Of a stretch of 64,000 nt of DNA, positions 7,984 to 17,922 are shown one piece after another (the stretch's first letter is position 1; the number at the start of each line of letters is the position of its first letter). The notes under the pieces are model-generated. The model was given only the letters and a program-made list of their open reading frames with translations. It ran no database searches and had not been told where the DNA came from. The DNA is from Bacteroidota bacterium. Its GTDB lineage: Bacteria; Bacteroidota; Bacteroidia; Bacteroidales; JAAUTT01. The position numbers and the translations under genes were made by a program. The stretch is from NCBI GenBank assembly GCA_030706405.1, contig JAUZOO010000003.1, forward strand, positions 248,001 through 312,000, read 5' to 3'.

Positions 7984-9858
7984 ATGTGTGGCATTGTAGG
8001 TATTTTAAATCTTGAACAAGACAATAATGTTTCAATTGAAACATTACGATCAATGACGAACTCAATTATAAGACGAGGTCCTGACGATGAAGGCTTTTAC
8101 TGCAATCAAAATATTGGTCTAGGCTTCAGAAGGTTAAGTATTATAGATTTAGCTACCGGACACCAACCCCTCTCAAATGAAGATGACTCTATCTGGATTA
8201 TATTTAATGGCGAAATATATAATTATCAGGAATTAAGATATTTTCTACAGAATAAGGGGCACAAATTTAAAACACATACTGATACCGAAGTCATAATCCA
8301 TTTATATGAAGAATTGGGAGATGATTGCGTAAAACATCTACGTGGCATGTTTGCCTTTGCAATTTGGAATAATTCCACCAAAAAATTATTCTGCGCCAGA
8401 GATAGATTTGGGATTAAACCGTTTTATTATTACATAGATAATTCCAAATTAGTTTTTGCATCTGAAATCAAAGCAATTTTAAAATCCGGAAACATTGATA
8501 AATCTTTATCTCTCGAAGCTATCGATTCTTATTTTGCTTATGGGCACATGACAAGTAACTTATCAATATATCAACACATCAAAAAGTTAAATCCTGGCAC
8601 TTCTTTAACACTATCATTATCTCCCCTTCCAAAATTAGAACTGAAAACTTATTGGGAAATTCATTTCGAACCGGATCATTCTAAAACTGAAGCACAGTGG
8701 ATGGATGAAATTGAAAGCTCCCTTTCCGATGCTGTTAAATTACACATGGTTAGTGACGTTCCGCTAGGAGCATTTCTTAGTGGTGGCATCGATTCCAGCT
8801 CGATAGTAGCTCTGATGAGCCAACACTCAACATCTCCAATCAAAACTTTTTCAATTGGATTTAAAGAAAAACCATACAATGAATTAAAATATGCGGAGGC
8901 AATCGCAAAAAAATACAACACCGAACACTATTTTCAAATTGTAGAACCGGAGTCAATCCATTTATTATCAACGTTGGTATCTTCCTTTGATGAACCTTTT
9001 GCCGACACTTCTGCAATACCCACTTATATTGTCTCCAAATTTGCCAGTCAATTTGTATCCGTTGTTTTATCCGGAGATGGGGGTGACGAACTTTTTGCAG
9101 GCTATAATCATTATCCTCAACTAGCTTTTTTACGAAAACTCAACTTTAACAATAGGGCCATCAACAATCTGTTTTGGGGTACGATTAATAAAATATTACC
9201 AGCTTCATTCCGTGGAAAAAATTTAACCTACTATTTATCGAAAGATAAAGAGACTGTAGGCGCTTATTATGGATTATTTAACCAAAGCGAACGAAACTTC
9301 TTAATAAATCGGGAGATCTTAAATACTATTAATAAAAATAGGGCTGAATCTTTTAAAGAACATCTTATACTCTCTTCAACCAGTAATGATTATATTACAA
9401 GATTGCAAAACCTTGATATTAAAACTTATATGGTCGATGAAATTTTAACCAAAGTGGATAGGGTTAGTATGCATAATTCATTGGAAGTAAGAGTCCCCAT
9501 TCTGGATCACCAATTTGCCGAACTAACTTTCAAAATTCCTTCTTCTTTAAAATTAAAGAATGGAACTCAGAAGTACATATTCAAAGAAGCTATGAAAAAT
9601 AAATTACCAGATTGCGTAATCAATCATAAAAAACAAGGGTTCAATATCCCTCTAGAGCATTGGTTCCGCTCTGAGCTAAAAGATTATATCAATTCAAGAA
9701 TTAACGACCGGAACTGCTTACTTTCGGAATATATTAATATCAAACACGTTAAACAAACAATAAATAACCACAATAAAGGGTTTAGAAACTTAAGCGAAAG
9801 AATCTGGGCAATACTGGTATTTGACGAATGGCTAAAACAAAATTCATCAAATAACTAA
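7984..9858 (+). CDS. asnB: Asparagine synthetase (glutamine-hydrolysing) family protein
   Basis: A full-length 624-aa AsnB-type enzyme. Cys2 after the initiator Met (MCGIVGIL) is the amidotransferase nucleophile. RRGPDDEG, NGEIYNY and HTDTEV complete the glutaminase site. LSGGIDSSSIVAL is the pyrophosphate loop of the synthetase domain, and LSGDGGDELFAGY is the second synthetase signature. Length agrees with the family. Many polysaccharide clusters carry such paralogues, which probably amidate sugar acids rather than free aspartate, so the symbol describes family and not proven substrate. It is the second copy in this locus, on the opposite strand from the first. Its stop overlaps the stop of the convergent glycosyltransferase gene. 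Confidence 0.93.
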   Translation: MCGIVGILNLEQDNNVSIETLRSMTNSIIRRGPDDEGFYCNQNIGLGFRRLSIIDLATGHQPLSNEDDSIWIIFNGEIYNYQELRYFLQNKGHKFKTHTDTEVIIHLYEELGDDCVKHLRGMFAFAIWNNSTKKLFCARDRFGIKPFYYYIDNSKLVFASEIKAILKSGNIDKSLSLEAIDSYFAYGHMTSNLSIYQHIKKLNPGTSLTLSLSPLPKLELKTYWEIHFEPDHSKTEAQWMDEIESSLSDAVKLHMVSDVPLGAFLSGGIDSSSIVALMSQHSTSPIKTFSIGFKEKPYNELKYAEAIAKKYNTEHYFQIVEPESIHLLSTLVSSFDEPFADTSAIPTYIVSKFASQFVSVVLSGDGGDELFAGYNHYPQLAFLRKLNFNNRAINNLFWGTINKILPASFRGKNLTYYLSKDKETVGAYYGLFNQSERNFLINREILNTINKNRAESFKEHLILSSTSNDYITRLQNLDIKTYMVDEILTKVDRVSMHNSLEVRVPILDHQFAELTFKIPSSLKLKNGTQKYIFKEAMKNKLPDCVINHKKQGFNIPLEHWFRSELKDYINSRINDRNCLLSEYINIKHVKQTINNHNKGFRNLSERIWAILVFDEWLKQNSSNN

Positions 9859-11021
9859 TTATTTATCAGCTCAACAATCTTCTCACCATAGATTTTATAA
9901 TCGAAAAAACGTTCACAGGTTAATCTGCCTTCCTTTCCTATCGACTCAGATTGTTCTGGGTTATCAATAATGAACTCCATTTCCCGGGCAAAAATAGCAG
10001 GGATGTATTTTTCAGCAATCAAGGCATTATGGCGATTACGAAAATAAGCCGGAATTTCTCCAAAATTGGTAGTAATAACCGGACGCCCGGTGGCCGTATA
10101 TTCTCCAATTTTATGAGGAAAACGGGCTTCGTCCTGTATGGTAGGCCTTAATGGTATTAACAATGCAGCAGCTTGTTTATAAAACTTAATCAATTCAGCG
10201 AAGGATAAATCAGCGTACGTTTTGATAGTATTTGTTTTCGGGTGATTTTTAACGAGTTCATTTAAACGTGCTAGTTCATGAGGTTTACCATTAACAATCA
10301 GATACAAATAAAAACCACGAGAATCAGATAAATTATACGCTTCCAAAACAAAATCGACAACCTCCATATAAAAAGCTGATCCACAATACAAAAAATATGG
10401 TAATTGTCCTTTACTATCCTCAATATGATCAATCTTTTCAATATCACAAACAGGAGGTATTCTTAAAATTGACAGTTGGGGATTTATTATCCTCATCTTA
10501 TCAAATAAGAATTTACTGATGCAAATTGCATAATCGGCATAAACAGGAACATATTTATCGAAAAATAATAACTTTTTTGAGCTCACCTGTCCCGAAGATG
10601 AAAGAACTGAACTATATTCAACATAATCCGGAACTATTTTAAACCGCAATATCCGCGAAAGAAAATAATAATACTTTAATGTCCAGAACGAATGTGTTGA
10701 AAGTATTGCTACATCAATTTTTGAAAAAATTCCACGCTTAAAAATATATGTAAATTCTCCGATTAACCCCACTATTTTCAAAAACTTTCGGAACAACGGA
10801 TAAGTCGGTCGATATGGCGATCCGCTAGTATAAATATAATCAACCCCATTCCACTCCCCTTTTGTTTTAAGCTGTACCTTATTTCTATCGTGGGGACCAA
10901 CTGCATTAATTATTGTAACTTTACATCCCGCTCCAACCAACGACTTGGCAATTAATCCCTGACGTTCAACCTGAGCCATTCCAAACGGGTATCCGTTACA
11001 ACCTAAATAAATAATTTCCAT
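9855..11021 (-). CDS. Glycosyltransferase, GT-B fold (group 1/GT4-like)
   Basis: A 388-aa cytoplasmic enzyme. The N-terminal Rossmann-like half starts MEIIYLGCNGYPFG. The C-terminal half contains the nucleotide-sugar-binding region with PHKIGEYTATGRPVITTNFGEI, where the KIGEY Glu corresponds to the conserved E of the E-x7-E region. It would add one sugar to the lipid-linked repeat unit. It is the last gene of the minus-strand exopolysaccharide operon, separated from the acetyltransferase by 177 bp, and overlaps the convergent asnB stop by four bases. Donor and acceptor cannot be told from sequence. Confidence 0.85.
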   Translation of the reverse strand: MEIIYLGCNGYPFGMAQVERQGLIAKSLVGAGCKVTIINAVGPHDRNKVQLKTKGEWNGVDYIYTSGSPYRPTYPLFRKFLKIVGLIGEFTYIFKRGIFSKIDVAILSTHSFWTLKYYYFLSRILRFKIVPDYVEYSSVLSSSGQVSSKKLLFFDKYVPVYADYAICISKFLFDKMRIINPQLSILRIPPVCDIEKIDHIEDSKGQLPYFLYCGSAFYMEVVDFVLEAYNLSDSRGFYLYLIVNGKPHELARLNELVKNHPKTNTIKTYADLSFAELIKFYKQAAALLIPLRPTIQDEARFPHKIGEYTATGRPVITTNFGEIPAYFRNRHNALIAEKYIPAIFAREMEFIIDNPEQSESIGKEGRLTCERFFDYKIYGEKIVELINN

Positions 11022-11198
11022 ATCTCTTTATTAAAAATAAACACTTCAAATTTCCAAACCCTTTTTCCAATATTCAATACCAACAGACATAATGGTATCA
11101 ATAAATTCTGAAGGATTTAATCTTTACTATTCTCATACCTCTTCAAAATGAAGTGTTTCTAATTTTTCATTATTCTAATCAAACTTTCATTAAGGAAA

Positions 11199-11885
11199 TT
11201 AGGACTTACTTTTATTAAGTAATTGTAAGTTTTTTAAAAAATCCGCGACATTATGAAAAAGAATATAGTTATCTCTAAACCAGTTTATATCATTTTCCCA
11301 CCACTTAGATGTTTCTAACTTGCTAATTGTGTCCTCATCAAATCTGTACCTGATTATTTTAGCAGGAACTCCTCCTACAATTGCATAAGGCGGGACATCC
11401 TTGGTAACTAAAGCCCCAGCCCCTATAATAGCTCCATTTCCTATAGAAATGCCACCGGAAATAATAACCCGGGTACCAATCCAAACATCGTTCGCAATAC
11501 TAACCTTCTCATATTCTTTATAATAATCTCTATCTGAAAAAGTTATAAAAAGTTTATCTGTACTATAAAATGCAGGGTGTGTAGAAACAAAATTCGTAGG
11601 GTGTTTTCCCAATCCAATTATAACCTCACTGGCTATAGAACAAAATTTACCAATAGACGCATTGCTTATATCTGTATTATTATTAATATAGGAATAACTT
11701 TCCATTTGAACATTATTAAGTACTACATTATCACCTAACGTATTATACTCACCAATTTCGCTATTATGCAATGATGAATGAAGCCCAATACTAAATTTCT
11801 TCTTTCGAAATTGAAATTCATACTTGCGTTTTTTTATCCAGATAAAGATATTAATCGGAGAAAGTATGTAATGTAGCGTTTTCAT
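11199..11885 (-). CDS. CatB-related O-acetyltransferase (hexapeptide repeats)
   Basis: A 228-aa left-handed beta-helix acyltransferase. Repeats such as IGEYNTLGDNVVLNNV, IGKFCSIASEVIIGLG, IANDVWIGTRVIISGG and IGNGAIIGAGALVTKDV are followed by PPYAIVGGVPAKIIRYRF, the standard end of xenobiotic/polysaccharide acetyltransferases. The GKHPTNFVSTHPAFYS segment carries the conserved His region of the CatB/Vat group. Predicted role: O-acetylation of a sugar in the repeat unit with acetyl-CoA. It begins nine bases after the flippase gene and belongs to the same operon. Confidence 0.88.
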   Translation of the reverse strand: MKTLHYILSPINIFIWIKKRKYEFQFRKKKFSIGLHSSLHNSEIGEYNTLGDNVVLNNVQMESYSYINNNTDISNASIGKFCSIASEVIIGLGKHPTNFVSTHPAFYSTDKLFITFSDRDYYKEYEKVSIANDVWIGTRVIISGGISIGNGAIIGAGALVTKDVPPYAIVGGVPAKIIRYRFDEDTISKLETSKWWENDINWFRDNYILFHNVADFLKNLQLLNKSKS

Positions 11886-11894
11886 GAGTCATAA

Positions 11895-13259
11895 TTATTT
11901 AGTCCATATACCTTTGGCTGTTCCTTTAATTAATTTAAAATATTGAATTGGAGCTATTGTATATGAATAAAAATTACTAATTATCATTGATAAAATAAGC
12001 CCAACAACCCCTGTTTTAAACACTCTTACAAAAAGAATCGTTAATGGGATGAATAAAATTGCTCCAATCAGCAGGGACAAAGCCTGCACCCTAAGTTTAC
12101 TAATCCCGTTAATAAACATATTATATATACTTCCGAACGAAAACAATAGGAAATAAAGCGCAATTGACAAAGATAATTCAAACGGTATAATCACCTTATT
12201 TCCAACCCATAATTTATAAATTATCCCTGAAAATACTAATAAAAAGACAGTCAAAAACGTAAGTTTTATCCATAATTTATATATTCTACGAACAGTTGCC
12301 CTTATCCAATCCACGTCATTTTTCACCCAGGCTTCTGTAAATGCCGGCCACAATGGCAATGTAACAATTTGGAATATAATAAATATTGTTGAGAATAACT
12401 TATAAGCAATATTATATTGAGTTACTTCGGTTGGACCGAAATACTGGGCAATAAGAATATTTGTAGTTTGAAAAATAACCAATGCAGACATCTGAATTAA
12501 AAAAAAATTCACTCCCAATCCTATTAACTTTTTAACATACTTCTTTCGATAAAAAAAGAAGGATGGCCTTATATTCCAATATAATTTTTTAAAATAATAT
12601 CCATTAGCTATCAATAAAACAATAATCTGGCTTATACAAAAAGCCCCTGCAAGTAAAAGCAACGAAGGAGGTGCAACTTTTGTTAATATATATATAAATA
12701 TTAATGCTACAAAGCTAGAAAATGGCCCGTTAAAATTTGCCAAAGCGGATTTTTGATCGGCATTTAATATCGTATTTATCAAGCGTAAAATAAATTGTAA
12801 AAAGAAGAAACCAAACACCAACATTGCAACATTTTTGAGTTCTTCAGCCATTTCTGGTGGAGCATTAAGAATTTTAGACCAATTCATTAACGGCTGGGTT
12901 GCAAAAAAAATCAAAGCCACTACAAAAATTATAAGAGTTAGCAACAAATAGGTAGTACTCACATAAATTCTTGCAAGTTTATATTTTTTTAAACTAAAGG
13001 CTTCCGACAATTTATTCTGCAATCCTGCCCCCATTCCTATTTCAAAAAAACTAAACCAAGTTAAAAATGAAGTAATTGTAAGCCATATGCCATAACGAGA
13101 TTTATCAAGATAATTTAGACATATTGGAACCAACAAATACGACACAACTAATCCAAAAAACTTTATAAGAAATGAACCTATAATATTAAGTTTTAGACGT
13201 ACTGTCCGTTCATGTCCCTTTAAAAAAGAAGCAACAAATAATTTTATTCTTTTTATCAT
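11895..13259 (-). CDS. Wzx-type polysaccharide flippase
   Basis: A 454-aa integral membrane protein of the MATE/oligosaccharidyl-lipid flippase (RfbX/Wzx) superfamily with about 12-14 hydrophobic segments. Typical features are an N-terminal ...GSFLIKFFGLVVSYLLVPICLNYL stretch, and FFEIGMGAGLQNKLSEA after the second helix. It would turn the undecaprenyl-linked repeat unit across the inner membrane for Wzy-dependent polymerisation. It is twelve bases downstream of the polymerase gene. Family assignment is good; substrate is unknown. Confidence 0.88.
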   Translation of the reverse strand: MIKRIKLFVASFLKGHERTVRLKLNIIGSFLIKFFGLVVSYLLVPICLNYLDKSRYGIWLTITSFLTWFSFFEIGMGAGLQNKLSEAFSLKKYKLARIYVSTTYLLLTLIIFVVALIFFATQPLMNWSKILNAPPEMAEELKNVAMLVFGFFFLQFILRLINTILNADQKSALANFNGPFSSFVALIFIYILTKVAPPSLLLLAGAFCISQIIVLLIANGYYFKKLYWNIRPSFFFYRKKYVKKLIGLGVNFFLIQMSALVIFQTTNILIAQYFGPTEVTQYNIAYKLFSTIFIIFQIVTLPLWPAFTEAWVKNDVDWIRATVRRIYKLWIKLTFLTVFLLVFSGIIYKLWVGNKVIIPFELSLSIALYFLLFSFGSIYNMFINGISKLRVQALSLLIGAILFIPLTILFVRVFKTGVVGLILSMIISNFYSYTIAPIQYFKLIKGTAKGIWTK

Positions 13260-13271
13260 AAATAATCCATA

Positions 13272-14549
13272 TTAAACAACATCAAGTACCTTATTCCCTA
13301 AAGTTTCCTTTTCCAATAAATAATTATTAAAAGCTAACACAATTAATAAACCCATATCATTTATTGTAAACTGCACTAAAGTGGTATTCGCCAAAACAAA
13401 TCCGACAAAAGCCAATAATATTCCCCAGTTTTTATGTATTAAAGCATCTTGATATAACTTTTTTAAAATAAAAATTAAAAATAATATATATAAAATAGCC
13501 CCAACGATTCCGTAAGTATATAAAAGCGAAAGATAGCCCACGTGAATTTGCGAGGATCGGCCCTTTAGCGCCCACATAAGCTCAGTATCAACTCCTCCAC
13601 CATAGGTCCACAACCTTTCACCTTTACCCCAAAGCGGATTTTGAGGAAACAACTCAGAAAAAATTTCAAAAGCTAGTAACCGGGTACCTGCCGAACTGTG
13701 AGATATTCCTCCGCTATTTGTTTCAAAAATTCTATCCTGTAGATATTTATCGACCGGTACGTTTAGTTTTTCAAGAAGGAAATATCCTGCAAAAAGCGAC
13801 AAGGCAATTGATACCACAATCAATAATACCCTAATGATATTTAGCTTTTTGTATAAAGGAATTAAAATAAGAAGGACTATATAATTAATCATTATCCACC
13901 GATATTTTGTAAGGAAACTAAATAATGCCCCCATTATAAATAATATCACATAATCCTTCTTTGCATTTTTAAGACTATCGGCTATTACATAACCCAATAT
14001 TGGCAAAAACGACAATCCAACGGTTATACTACCTCCTATGTAAGAATAAATTGACGGCAACCTCATTTGAGTGTCATTATTTGCAAAAAAATAATTCTTT
14101 ACAAAATTGGGATCTACAAGAAACTTACTATTAACAACTTGCTGAATAATAATGACAGCCAACGCTATGTATAAAATAAGAACATTAAATTTTAAATATT
14201 TGTTTACAAATTTTTCTGTGTACTTACCATTTTCAATAAAAAAAATAAGAAATACTGAAGCTAATAACCCATTTGAATACAAATATTTAAAATCAAAAGA
14301 TTTGTTAACAATAAAAAAATCTGAAAGTATAGTGTATAATGCAAAAAACGAATAATACAGAAGATACTTTGGAAAATATATTTTCGTTGTATTAACTATT
14401 AATACTATACCTAGCAATACAAACGCTAAAATATTTAAGATATATGAAAAACTCATATTCGCAGCAATGCGTGAGACTATCGATAAAAAAGGCAATACTG
14501 TAAATACTAATATTAAAAAGGGTCCTATTCTTTTAATTGTTGGAATCAT
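13272..14549 (-). CDS. Wzy-type O-antigen/exopolysaccharide polymerase
   Basis: A 425-aa protein with about ten to twelve transmembrane segments and one large polar loop (about residues 255-330) containing SAGTRLLAFEIFSELFPQNPLWGKG. This layout and the R...F..NPL.G.G loop motif match O-antigen ligase/polymerase (Wzy, PF04932-like) proteins. It would join flipped repeat units in the periplasm. Its position between the wzc-like and wzx-like genes supports the call, since Wzy sequences are poorly conserved. Confidence 0.75.
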   Translation of the reverse strand: MIPTIKRIGPFLILVFTVLPFLSIVSRIAANMSFSYILNILAFVLLGIVLIVNTTKIYFPKYLLYYSFFALYTILSDFFIVNKSFDFKYLYSNGLLASVFLIFFIENGKYTEKFVNKYLKFNVLILYIALAVIIIQQVVNSKFLVDPNFVKNYFFANNDTQMRLPSIYSYIGGSITVGLSFLPILGYVIADSLKNAKKDYVILFIMGALFSFLTKYRWIMINYIVLLILIPLYKKLNIIRVLLIVVSIALSLFAGYFLLEKLNVPVDKYLQDRIFETNSGGISHSSAGTRLLAFEIFSELFPQNPLWGKGERLWTYGGGVDTELMWALKGRSSQIHVGYLSLLYTYGIVGAILYILFLIFILKKLYQDALIHKNWGILLAFVGFVLANTTLVQFTINDMGLLIVLAFNNYLLEKETLGNKVLDVV

Positions 14550-14593
14550 ATATTTAAAGCCAATTAGTAAAAAATAAGTAAATCCTTATTTTT

Positions 14594-16993
14594 TTATTTT
14601 ATGCCGAATGCCCATTTTTTCCTTTTTTTCGCTTCCGAAGTATAATATCCATATCCATATTGTTCTTTATAAACTTTATTATCATTTAACAATACACATA
14701 CATTATCTATTTGTTTTTGATTAAGATCCTTAATTACTGAAGAAAATATATTTTTCCGGGTACGGTTATACCTTACAACCAACAGTTTTACATCAGCGTA
14801 CTTCATAAGGGTATAAGCGTCTGAAACCATGCCAATGGGAGATGTATCAACAATAATATAATCATATCTATTTTTTAATTCATGAAACAACATTTCTGTT
14901 TTGCCCAAGCCTATCAATTCAATAGGGTTAGGCGGAATTGGGCCTGAAGGAATATAGTCAAGCATCTCATGCTCTGTATGAACAATAATATCATCCAGAT
15001 CAGCCTTATTAATCAAATAAGATGTTAACCCCCCAATATCACCCTCCTTAAAATTGGAATAATTATCGCCCTTTCGCAAGTCGAATGACAATAAAACAGT
15101 TTTACTATTTAACATCGCATAACTCATCGCCATATTTAATGCCACAAAAGATTTTCCCTCTCCCTCTATGCTCGACGTTATAAGTACAATCCGATTTTGG
15201 TTTCCTCTTAAATAAAATTCCAGATTGGTTCTTAGAGTACGGAATGATTCAGATATTATAGAATTGGGGAATTGAAGTACTACATTGGAAATGCGTTTAT
15301 TATTATGCAATATTTTTCCTATAATTGAAAAATCTGTAATGCGTGATATATTTTCCTCTCGCTCAATTTTATTAGATAAAACTTTTCTTATTCGTAAATA
15401 AGAAAAAGGAACAACCAAACCTAAAATAAGCGCAAAAATATAATTCATTGGTTTATTAGGGGATACTGGAATATTTCCAACCGGTCTTGCAGGCTCTATC
15501 AACTCATGATCGGGCATATTAGAAGCCTTCATAATATTAGCTTCCGCTCTTTTTTCAAGTAAATATGTATATATCTCGTTGTTTAAATTGAATTTTCTTT
15601 CAATGCCAAGAAGCTCACGTTCTGTTTTTGGCAATTTGGTTATTTCATTCTTAATACTTCCGATACGCCTGGAAAGCTCTTCAATAGTTATATCTGTAGT
15701 TTTAAGAATACTCCCAATATTGGCAACAATCGTTTTTTTAAGATTTTCATTTTTTATATCTAATTGTTTCAGATAAGGGCTCTTTTCTTGCTTATTTTCC
15801 AATAAAACATTCTTTTCAGACTGGTTTCTAATCAATTCAGACATAAGATTAGACATAAGAGGATCTTGCACTCCCATCGATGCCGGAGCAATAATACTGC
15901 TGAGATTCTTATTTTTTTCTAAATAGTCTAGCACATATTCGTAATATTTTTTTTTCGAAATTATTTCAGATAACTTATTTTGCAAATCTCTAAATTCAGT
16001 AGATATGCCCGTTGATTGTTCCGTAACATTAATAATTTTATTTTCCGACCGGTAATTTTGAAGACGTTGTTCGGTATTCGATAAAGAATCGGAAATATTA
16101 CCCAACTGTTTATCAATATAATCAATAGTTACAGAAGCTGTATGGTTTTTCTTTCGTAAAATTTCATCTAAATAAACTTGTGAAATTGTTTTTAATATAT
16201 CAACACCCTTTTTATAAGAACTCAATTTCATTGAGAATTCAATAGCTGTTGCCTCAACATCCACCACTTTAAACACTATTGCTTCTTTATAATTTTCCAG
16301 AACATCCTCGTACCCCCTAAAATCAAAATAATATAGGCTTCTGTCTCTCTTAACTTTTTGAGTGGTATCTGAAATAATTATAAAACTAAAATTGGGGGTT
16401 TCTATTAATTGCCCCATTTTACCTTTTATTGAAACTTTGTAATCTTTAAGATCCTCTACAACCTGATTATTTTGATAATCGTAGACAGAACAAGCCTTAG
16501 CCTCTCCTCCAATAGTTATAACGCTGTCATTCAAATAAGTCAAAGAAAACTTTAGCCCTACAACTTGTGGGTGCTTGGGAGAATACAAAACCTTAAATGG
16601 AACTTCATGATAAGCATCAACAAACCTCCATTTATTCTTTATGTAATAATTTACTGTTAAATTTAATTCATGAATTGTTTTTTCAATTAACGGTGATGAT
16701 TTAAGTATAAGTAATTCATTATTAAAATTCTTATTTCCACCCATTAACGAGGCAAGATCTATAAATCCATTTGCTGATGCCGGCGATTGGTTCTGATTTT
16801 TATTGTCACGAATCAATATGGTAGATGAAATTTTATAAATAGGCGTGGAATACTCATTTATAAAGTATGCCAGACTCATTGCAACAATAACACCTAATAA
16901 AAACAGATAATAATTTCTTTTAAATAAATCTATAATATTCGAAATTTCATTATCTTCAAGAATATCGAATCGTTTAAGTTGATGTTGAGCCAT
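14594..16993 (-). CDS. Wzc-type polysaccharide co-polymerase and tyrosine kinase
   Basis: A 799-aa inner-membrane protein combining a chain-length-determinant (Wzz) domain with a cytoplasmic BY-kinase. Seen: a first membrane helix near residues 30-55, a long coiled-coil periplasmic region, and the YLLEKRAEANIMKASNMPDHELIEPA then PNKPMNYIFALILGLVVP segment with the second helix. The kinase has Walker A SSIEGEGKS (Lys614), Walker A' LLSFDLRKGD and Walker B YDYIIVDTSP. The C-terminus carries a Tyr cluster (YKEQYGYGYYTSEA) for autophosphorylation. It controls polymer length and export together with the Wza-type protein encoded just upstream. A TTG at 16999 is possible; the ATG at 16993 is preferred. 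Confidence 0.93.
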   Translation of the reverse strand: MAQHQLKRFDILEDNEISNIIDLFKRNYYLFLLGVIVAMSLAYFINEYSTPIYKISSTILIRDNKNQNQSPASANGFIDLASLMGGNKNFNNELLILKSSPLIEKTIHELNLTVNYYIKNKWRFVDAYHEVPFKVLYSPKHPQVVGLKFSLTYLNDSVITIGGEAKACSVYDYQNNQVVEDLKDYKVSIKGKMGQLIETPNFSFIIISDTTQKVKRDRSLYYFDFRGYEDVLENYKEAIVFKVVDVEATAIEFSMKLSSYKKGVDILKTISQVYLDEILRKKNHTASVTIDYIDKQLGNISDSLSNTEQRLQNYRSENKIINVTEQSTGISTEFRDLQNKLSEIISKKKYYEYVLDYLEKNKNLSSIIAPASMGVQDPLMSNLMSELIRNQSEKNVLLENKQEKSPYLKQLDIKNENLKKTIVANIGSILKTTDITIEELSRRIGSIKNEITKLPKTERELLGIERKFNLNNEIYTYLLEKRAEANIMKASNMPDHELIEPARPVGNIPVSPNKPMNYIFALILGLVVPFSYLRIRKVLSNKIEREENISRITDFSIIGKILHNNKRISNVVLQFPNSIISESFRTLRTNLEFYLRGNQNRIVLITSSIEGEGKSFVALNMAMSYAMLNSKTVLLSFDLRKGDNYSNFKEGDIGGLTSYLINKADLDDIIVHTEHEMLDYIPSGPIPPNPIELIGLGKTEMLFHELKNRYDYIIVDTSPIGMVSDAYTLMKYADVKLLVVRYNRTRKNIFSSVIKDLNQKQIDNVCVLLNDNKVYKEQYGYGYYTSEAKKRKKWAFGIK

Positions 16994-17000
16994 ATCCAAT

Positions 17001-17750
17001 CTATTTAACTAAATTATATATTAACAAACCTGTTGTTATCGAGGACAAGATAATAGCGTATGGGAACTCTCTTAGCCCCCAAAAACGTTGTTTTAAGGAC
17101 TTTATAACAATTAAATCATTGGGTTTTATATAAAAATCTTCCGATTCCAAAATATCAGCCTTTTCAAGATTTATTTCCTTCCTTACTATTTTCCCATCTA
17201 TTTCCCGAACTAATACAATACCTTGTTTATTAGCGTATTCCAACGCATCTCCAGCCATGCTTATTGCATCGAATATGGAAAGTTTATCCTGTGTATAATA
17301 ATAATTCCCGGGATTCTTAACATATCCTAAAATGGCAAATCTTTTACTTAGTAATTTAACGGAAACAACCGGCTGGTTTAAAATACCAGTAAGCGAGCTC
17401 TTCAGAGTCTCTTCAATCTCTACAGTAGTTAAATCTTTTACAAAAACTTTACCGATAAACGAAAAATTTATATATCCATCTTTATCAACCGGAAACGATA
17501 TTAACGAAGCACTAAACTGACTCATTTGCCCGACCATCTCATTCCGGTTTTTAATGAACGTTGTAGTTGCTTCATCAAGACTAGATACCTGGATATAAAG
17601 TTCATCAAAAGGTCTTATTTTATAAACCTGCAGAGGTGGTCTATTATATTCTACTAATGTTTTTTTTACCTGAAGGTAATCGATTCGCTTTTGAGTTAAA
17701 CAAGATGATAATAACAATAAAGCTAGGATCAAAATCTCATTAATTTTCAT
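17001..17750 (-). CDS. Wza-type polysaccharide export lipoprotein
   Basis: A 249-aa outer-membrane lipoprotein of the poly-export family. The chosen ATG at 17750 gives a compact signal peptide ending LLLLSSC; the longer frame to 17828 would add 26 residues before it. After the lipobox, the poly-export domain (VYKIRPFDELYIQVSSLD, DKDGYINFSFIGKVFV, LLSKRFAILGYVKNPG) is followed by an SLBB-like segment with SIFDAISMAGD. A C-terminal hydrophobic stretch (FPYAIILSSITTGLLIY) matches the membrane-spanning helix seen at the end of Wza-like proteins. It forms the export channel with the Wzc-type protein. Confidence 0.9.
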   Translation of the reverse strand: MKINEILILALLLLSSCLTQKRIDYLQVKKTLVEYNRPPLQVYKIRPFDELYIQVSSLDEATTTFIKNRNEMVGQMSQFSASLISFPVDKDGYINFSFIGKVFVKDLTTVEIEETLKSSLTGILNQPVVSVKLLSKRFAILGYVKNPGNYYYTQDKLSIFDAISMAGDALEYANKQGIVLVREIDGKIVRKEINLEKADILESEDFYIKPNDLIVIKSLKQRFWGLREFPYAIILSSITTGLLIYNLVK

Positions 17751-17922
17751 ACCAAAAAGAATTATTCGCATTTTAGCGAAATAAGTTAGACAAAGGGCAT
17801 TTTTTAAAAACCAATTTAAGATACTCAAAATTTATTTAAGATAATCCTTTTAAATCGATTTAATTATTGACGTTTATTTAAAAACTATCAACATTTATTT
17901 TTAGCATTATAAAGATAAATCC

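Noticed and set aside
11039-11158. AAACACTTCA ... TGAAGTGTTT inverted repeat in the gap between the acetyltransferase and glycosyltransferase genes
   Set aside because: The arms are separated by about 100 nt, with a short CTTCA/TGAAG hairpin inside; too loose to call a feature.
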